The position numbers and the translations under genes are program-made. A stretch of DNA of 38,196 nt, taken from assembly GCA_026392015.1 (NCBI GenBank), contig JAPLCW010000010.1, forward strand, positions 1-38,196, given 5' to 3'. The first letter of the stretch is position 1. Each line of letters begins with the position of its first letter. This document shows, one piece after another, positions 33,713-38,196 of this stretch. Below the pieces are notes generated by a model, which worked only from the letters and a program-made list of their open reading frames with translations, searched no databases and was not told the DNA's origin. Source of the stretch: Candidatus Auribacterota bacterium (GTDB lineage: Bacteria; Auribacterota; Tritonobacteria; UBA1439).

Positions 33713-34447
33713 CTACGTTATCGTGCTGCTGTGAAGTTCACCTGCCGCCTCCCGATCCGCCATCCAGAGCAGTTCGCCATGCTCCGGCTGAATCAGTTGT
33801 GCGGGATACCGGGCAGTGTCTCTCGGTCCCTCCAGGACGTCATGGAGAATCCGGGATTTTAAAGATCCCGACACGAGGAACACCACCATGCGCGCGAGGT
33901 TGATAAGTGGGGCGGTCATGGTAACACGCGCAACATCCTGACCCGGGACAGTCACCTCGGCGACCCAGCGCTCCCTCTCTTCGAGCACCGCGCTTCCCGG
34001 GAAGAGCGACGCTGTATGACCGTTCTCTCCAAGGCCCAGCAGCACGAGGTCGAGCCTCGGGTCCCCTCTTTCGAAAAAGGATCGAATGAATTTCTCGCAG
34101 CGCACCGCGGCTCTATGGGGAGATTTCTCACAGCGGATCGGGTGGACCTGGTCCGGAGGAATGGGGACATGATCCAGCAACGATTCACGCGCCATCCGCT
34201 CATTGCTCATCGGGTTGTCCGCCGGGACGCATCTCTCGTCCCCCCAGAAGACGTGCACATTTTTCCAGTTGATGCTGCCCTCAAGCGGTTGCGCCGCGAG
34301 CAGCGCGTACATTCGGCGCGGAGTCTCCCCCCCCGAGAGAACAGCGATAAACCTCCCGCGGGTCCTGACCGCCTCACCCGCTCGCCGGGCAAAGAGCTCC
34401 GCTGCGGCGCGGCTCATGGACTCCCTATCGGCATATATCTCGATCAC
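33713..34447 (-). CDS. pgl: 6-phosphogluconolactonase
   Basis: Hydrolyses 6-phosphogluconolactone to 6-phosphogluconate, the second oxidative pentose phosphate step. I start it at GTG ending at 34447, which shares GTGA with the zwf stop codon. The open frame upstream of that point is only another frame of zwf and does not look like the family. The protein then has 244 residues, normal for the DevB type. Visible motifs are SGGETPRRMY (38-47), WGDERCVP (68-75) and GLGENGHTASLFPG (138-151) with the catalytic-type His. No strong ribosome site is seen, which fits translational coupling with zwf. Confidence 0.93.
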   Translation of the reverse strand: MIEIYADRESMSRAAAELFARRAGEAVRTRGRFIAVLSGGETPRRMYALLAAQPLEGSINWKNVHVFWGDERCVPADNPMSNERMARESLLDHVPIPPDQVHPIRCEKSPHRAAVRCEKFIRSFFERGDPRLDLVLLGLGENGHTASLFPGSAVLEERERWVAEVTVPGQDVARVTMTAPLINLARMVVFLVSGSLKSRILHDVLEGPRDTARYPAQLIQPEHGELLWMADREAAGELHSSTIT

Positions 34448-36000
34448 GTTTTTGGCTCTGTCGTGACCCGGCACACCGCCGCATCCTTCTCGCACTGCAT
34501 GTAGGTAGGCATCATCCAACCATGCCCGTCCTGGGAGATCAGGATCTCGGCCTCCTCCGGTCCCCAGCTCCCTGCCTGATAGTTTGGAAAGTCGGTCGCC
34601 CTCGTCGAATCCCAGACCTCCAGAATGGGGGCGAGCGCCGACCAACCGGCCTCGGCCTGATCGGCGCGCATGAAGAGCGTTGCATCGGCCTTCATCACAT
34701 CCAGGAGCAGCGTCTCGTAGGCGTCTGGCGACGGCGTTTTAAACGCCTCGCGGTAGGAAAACTGCATCATCACCGGAGAAAGGGTCATCGTCGACCCCGG
34801 ATGCTTCACCTCAAAACGCAACAGGATCCCTTCCTCAGGCTGTATAAGCAGCAGCAAGCGGTTCGGGCGCAGTTCCGGCGCCGCCGCGAGAGGGAACGTC
34901 TGATGCGGCACAGGCCGGAACTGGATTGCGACCTCTGAGATCCTGGATGGAAGGCGCTTGCCGGTGCGCAGGTAGAACGGAACATCCTGCCATCGCCAGT
35001 TATCCACGAAAAGTTTGACTGCGGCGAATGTTTCCGTGCACGAGTCTTGAGCCACCCCGGGCTCCTGGCGGTAGCCGCACACCTGCTCTCCCTCAATCCA
35101 TCCCGCGCCGTACTGGCCGCGCGCCGCATAGCGATGCACCTGATCATGCGGGATCGGGCGGATGGCGTGGAGCACATCCACTTTTTTGTTTCGGACCTCA
35201 TTATCGTTGAAGGAAACCGGCGCCTCCATGGCGATGAGGCAGAGGATTTGCAGGAGGTGGTTCTGAATCATGTCCCGCAATGCGCCTGCGCCCTCATAGT
35301 ACCCGCCGCGGTGTTCCACCCCCAGCTTCTCCGCGACGGTGATCTGCACATGATCGATATAGCTCCGGTTCCAGATCGGCTCAAAGATGGTGTTGCCGTA
35401 ACGGAACGCCAGTATGTTCTGCACGGTATCTTTTCCAAGGTAGTGATCGATGCGATAGATCTGATTTTCGTGGAAGCTTTCCGTGAGCATCTGGTTGAGC
35501 TTTCGGGCCGAGTCCAGATTGTGGCCGAACGGTTTTTCCACCACAATGCGCACCCGAGCCCTCTCTATATTCAGCCGGGCCTTGGTAAGACCCCGCGCGA
35601 TGATCTCGATCATATTCGGCGGAACCGCCAAATAGAAGATACAGCTCGGCTCGGCATTCCACTCATTTTCTTTCGATGCCAGCCTCTCCGCAATATCGGT
35701 GTATGTTTTTGGGGATAGGAGGTCGGCTTTGAAGATTGAAACATGGGACGCAAAATCGCGCCATGGAGCATCCTCAGCTTTTCCCCGGCGTGAATAAGTA
35801 TCCACACCCTCCCGCAGGTGCTGGCGGAATTCATCTTCGTTCATCCCCGAGCGATCCAGACCCGCAACCATGAAATGCTCCGGAAGCAGTTTGTCCAGAT
35901 AAAGATTGTAGAGCGAGGGGATGAGCTTCCGCTGGGTAAGGTCGCCCCCCGCGCCGAAGATGGTGATCAGTGTTGCCCCCGGCCTCTCTAGTGCACTCAT
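34444..36000 (-). CDS. zwf: Glucose-6-phosphate 1-dehydrogenase
   Basis: Oxidises glucose-6-P to the lactone, making NADPH (or NADH). It has 518 residues, normal length. The dinucleotide loop is GAGGDLTQRKL (16-26), a variant of GASGDLAKRK. EKPFG stands at 156-160, and the substrate/catalytic signature RIDHYLGKD at 184-192. The ATG at 36000 is preceded by an excellent AAGGAGG. It overlaps pgl by four bases and lies 88 bases after gnd, with an inverted repeat in the gap. The Gln in place of Ala/Lys in the loop means coenzyme preference should not be assumed. Confidence 0.96.
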   Translation of the reverse strand: MSALERPGATLITIFGAGGDLTQRKLIPSLYNLYLDKLLPEHFMVAGLDRSGMNEDEFRQHLREGVDTYSRRGKAEDAPWRDFASHVSIFKADLLSPKTYTDIAERLASKENEWNAEPSCIFYLAVPPNMIEIIARGLTKARLNIERARVRIVVEKPFGHNLDSARKLNQMLTESFHENQIYRIDHYLGKDTVQNILAFRYGNTIFEPIWNRSYIDHVQITVAEKLGVEHRGGYYEGAGALRDMIQNHLLQILCLIAMEAPVSFNDNEVRNKKVDVLHAIRPIPHDQVHRYAARGQYGAGWIEGEQVCGYRQEPGVAQDSCTETFAAVKLFVDNWRWQDVPFYLRTGKRLPSRISEVAIQFRPVPHQTFPLAAAPELRPNRLLLLIQPEEGILLRFEVKHPGSTMTLSPVMMQFSYREAFKTPSPDAYETLLLDVMKADATLFMRADQAEAGWSALAPILEVWDSTRATDFPNYQAGSWGPEEAEILISQDGHGWMMPTYMQCEKDAAVCRVTTEPKT

Positions 36001-36028
36001 GGCAACCTCCTTATCAGCAGTAAGCGGT

Positions 36029-36090
36029 AAGCAATAAGCTGTAAGCTATAAGAAGCTGCATTCTTGCTTACGGCTTACAGCTTATTGCTT
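36029..36090. repeat. TAAGC-word inverted repeat between gnd and zwf
   Basis: An 18-base perfect inverted repeat (36029-36046 and 36073-36090, AAGCAATAAGCTGTAAGC) extends imperfectly to a GCAG/CTGC pair on the outside. The last codons and TAA stop of gnd fall inside the right arm. The pgl 3' end is flanked by the same kind of words (about 33662-33712). Confidence 0.85.
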
Positions 36091-37510
36091 ATCGCTGCAT
36101 TTCCCCCCACTCAGTGTGAAAAGTTCCGCTCTCGTCAATCCTCTGGTAGGTGTGCGAGCCGAAATAGTCGCGGAGCGCCTGAATCAGGTTCGCTGGGGAG
36201 CGAGCCGACCGGTAGCTGTCAAAGTAACCGAGGCATGCCATCATGGCAGGCGCGGGGATGCCGATATCGGCCACGATTCTCACCACCTCACGCAGATCCT
36301 GCTGACGTTTTGCCACCGCTCCTCCCACACCGGGATCCAGCAATATGTTCGGTAGGTCCGCCTGCTTCCGATATGCAGCCTGGATATCACCCAAAATGGC
36401 TGCGCGGATGATGCAGCCCCCGCGCCAGATACGGGCCACTTCATCCAATGCGAGGCCATAGCCGTATGCCCGCGACGCAGCCAGCAATTGTGCCATCCCC
36501 TGGGCATAGGTGATGACAAAGGAGTCATAAAGGGCGTTGCCGAGTTGCTCCACGAAGCCGTTGCGGCCGCCGCTGAACCCCGAAGCGGGACCCGGGAGCG
36601 CCCCCGCTGCCTTCACCCGTTCGTCTTTAAGGCCGGAGAGGTTCCGCATCGCCACCGCAATGTCGATCGTCGGCACCGGCACCTGAAGATCCATCGCATC
36701 CTGTGAAGTCCATTTCCCCGTCCCCTTCTGAGAGGCTTCGTCCAGAATCATCTCCACAAGTGGCCGCCCGCTTTTTCCGTCTATTTCCCTCAGCACCCGG
36801 GATGAGATCTGGATGAGGTAACCGCCCAACTCCCCGCCGTCCCATCCGGCGTACACGCGGCTTATCTCAGCATCACTCATGCCCAATCCGCGCTTCATAA
36901 GATCGTATGCTTCCGCGATCAACTGAAGCATGCCATACTCGATACCGTTATGAACCATCTTGACATAGTGACCGGCGGAGCCGGGTCCGAGGTAGGTCAC
37001 GCAGGGAGCGCCTTCCACCTTCGCCGCCACAGCCTCGAGGACGGGCCGCGTCCGCTCGTAGGCGTCGCGGTGCCCTCCGGGCATGATGCTCGGCCCGTGA
37101 CGCGCACCGTATTCGCCCCCTGAAATGCCGATCCCGAGATAATTGATCTTCTTTCCCTCAAGCTCTCTCATACGCCGGTCCGTATCCCGGAAATGCGAAT
37201 TCCCACCGTCGATAATCAGATCGCCCGGTTTCATCTCCACCAGGAGTTCCGCGATCACGGAATCCACAATTTTCCCGGCAGGCACCAACAGCATCACCGC
37301 CCGAGGCTCCCTGAGCATGCCGACGAATTCCCGCAGCTCCCCGGCTCCACGGACATCCCGCTGCCCGGCCTCGCCCCGCAACGCCTCCACCTTGCTCCGG
37401 TCTTTATCATAGCCGGCGACCGAGTAGCCGTGACCGGCCATATTCAGAAGGAGATTCCGCCCCATCACCCCCAGGCCCACCATTCCTATTTCGTATGTTG
37501 CGGTTTTCAT
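36089..37510 (-). CDS. gnd: 6-phosphogluconate dehydrogenase (decarboxylating)
   Basis: Oxidatively decarboxylates 6-phosphogluconate to ribulose-5-P with NADP (or NAD). It has 473 residues, the long dimeric type. The Rossmann loop is GLGVMGRN (12-19). The substrate motif GISGGEYGARHGPSIMPGG lies at 128-146; the canonical form has GEEGAR, so Tyr134 is a variant. K184, N188 and E191 in HYVKMVHNGIEYG are the catalytic set. It ends with the typical GTFHTEW. The ATG at 37510 follows GAGGAAG. It is the first gene of the long minus-strand run, so the upstream repeat region should hold its promoter. Confidence 0.96.
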   Translation of the reverse strand: MKTATYEIGMVGLGVMGRNLLLNMAGHGYSVAGYDKDRSKVEALRGEAGQRDVRGAGELREFVGMLREPRAVMLLVPAGKIVDSVIAELLVEMKPGDLIIDGGNSHFRDTDRRMRELEGKKINYLGIGISGGEYGARHGPSIMPGGHRDAYERTRPVLEAVAAKVEGAPCVTYLGPGSAGHYVKMVHNGIEYGMLQLIAEAYDLMKRGLGMSDAEISRVYAGWDGGELGGYLIQISSRVLREIDGKSGRPLVEMILDEASQKGTGKWTSQDAMDLQVPVPTIDIAVAMRNLSGLKDERVKAAGALPGPASGFSGGRNGFVEQLGNALYDSFVITYAQGMAQLLAASRAYGYGLALDEVARIWRGGCIIRAAILGDIQAAYRKQADLPNILLDPGVGGAVAKRQQDLREVVRIVADIGIPAPAMMACLGYFDSYRSARSPANLIQALRDYFGSHTYQRIDESGTFHTEWGEMQR

Positions 37511-37807
37511 AGAAAGACTTCCTCACACCCCTGTCATCCTCCAACAGCGACGATTTATAAAACAACGGTTTTAACCGCGGATTTCGCGGATTACGCAGAT
37601 TACCATTATAGAATTTGCCCAATCGGCAATTACAGTCCCTCACCGCCGATAACAGTACTTACGCTGAATAGAAAACTAACTTTAACCACGGATGAACACG
37701 AAAGAACACGGCACCTCACAGGGTACACTGAAAAAAACCACTAATTATTCGAATTTCACGAGTTATATTCGTGCAATTCGTGGTTGATTTATTGCAGCTA
37801 ATAGAAT
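37511..37807. other. Upstream region of gnd with interspersed word repeats
   Basis: No gene is supported. It holds TTTTAACCGCGGATTTCGCG (about 37569-37588) and 'AACCACGGATGAACACGAAAG' (about 37684-37704). An inverted pair 'CGAATTTCACGAGTTATATTCG' and 'TGCAATTCGTGG' lies near 37749-37784. The gnd promoter must lie here, but I cannot pick boxes. Confidence 0.45.
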
Positions 37808-38196
37808 GCCGTGTTCATCCGTGTTTTTCGTGGTTTGAAAACCGCTTGCATTTTAATCCGCAAGATCCGCGTAATCCGCGGTTATGATCTTTTACCGTGT
37901 TTATCCGTGTTTATCCGTGGTTATCCGTGGTTAAGAAAACCGTTTACCTTTTTAATCCGCAGAATCCGCGTAATCCGCGGTTATGATCTTTTACCGTGTT
38001 TATCCGTGTTTATCCGTGGTTAAGAAAACCGTTTACCTTTTTAATCCGCAGAATCCGCGTAATCCGCAGTTATGATCTTTTACCGTGTTTATCCGTGTTT
38101 ATCCGTGGTTAAGAAAACCGTTTACCTTTTTAATCCGCAGAATCCGCGTAATCCGCGGTTATGATCTTTTACCGTGTTTATCCGTGTTTATCCGTG
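37808..38196. repeat. 89-bp tandem direct repeat array, truncated by the window end
   Basis: The marker word GTTATGATCT occurs at 37881, 37980, 38069 and 38158, giving steps of 99, 89 and 89 bases. The longer first step has an extra ten-base TATCCGTGGT copy. Each unit combines TTTTACCGTGTTTATCCGTG, a second TTTATCCGTGG, AAGAAAACCGTTTACC and TTAATCCGCAGAATCCGCGT. A degenerate first copy starts near 37808. Units are nearly identical (one G/A difference seen), so the array is recent or kept uniform. It has no spacers and no coding sense. Confidence 0.9.

Noticed and set aside
34448-34645. N-terminal extension of 6-phosphogluconolactonase
   Set aside because: This open frame is the zwf 3' end read in another frame. 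The family match begins at the GTG overlapping the zwf stop.
37811-38023. 70-codon frame across the tandem array
   Set aside because: It is translation of the repeat units (recurrent RVIRGYDLLPCLSVFIRG) with no start signal.
37808-38196. CRISPR array
   Set aside because: The 89-base units abut without unique spacers, are longer than CRISPR repeats, and no cas gene is present.

Overview
The window reads as chromosomal DNA from a Gram-negative, environmental, respiratory bacterium. It has a lipoprotein signal peptide, a Tat-exported Rieske protein, a b6-type quinol-cytochrome c reductase, a bd-type oxidase and a quinol-dependent NO reductase. The spaces between genes are unusually rich in short palindromic repeats of several families. 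I cannot fix the phylum from the sequence alone. The gene styles would fit Nitrospirota, Desulfobacterota, NC10-like or other poorly cultured lineages. No rRNA, tRNA, prophage, transposase or CRISPR array is visible.

Region 1 (1-11300, mostly minus strand) is a signalling island. Two histidine kinases carry their receiver domain at the N-terminus (2394-3920 and 8288-10570). One large membrane kinase has tandem duplicated PAS domains (4930-7761). Two stand-alone Rcp1-like response regulators are present (4477-4926 and 10807-11262). A ~300 bp intergenic block occurs twice (1-321 and 3938-4231), and the same leader precedes both receiver-first kinases at identical spacing. A copy of that leader at the left edge predicts a third such kinase just outside the window. 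A small lipoprotein and a flavin azoreductase-like gene sit within this region.

Region 2 (11590-17630, mixed strands) holds a DJ-1/PfpI-family protein, ribulose-phosphate 3-epimerase and a 36-residue cysteine-rich mini-protein missed by length filters. It also holds a compact pterin/folate operon (PTR1-like SDR, folB, folK, folE) and a DUF488 gene interrupted by an amber codon near its start.

Region 3 (17759-37510, all minus strand) is a 20 kb run of central carbon and respiratory genes. In transcription order: gnd, zwf, pgl, glycogen phosphorylase, phosphoketolase, quinol NO reductase, a divergent glutamyl-tRNA reductase, Rieske protein, cytochrome b6/IV fused to three c-type heme domains, cydA, cydB and a phosphomannomutase/phosphoglucomutase. 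With the epimerase of region 2 these encode every step from glycogen through glucose-1-P, glucose-6-P, 6-phosphogluconate, ribulose-5-P and xylulose-5-P to acetyl-phosphate. They lie beside quinol-consuming enzymes for cytochrome c, O2 and NO.

The most distinctive structural signal is the intergenic DNA. At least four elements share an outer terminal inverted repeat (about GGTARTGGGTCARTTTTGGGG) but enclose different inner palindromes. There are also long inverted repeats built from short words between genes, and an 89 bp tandem array running off the right edge.
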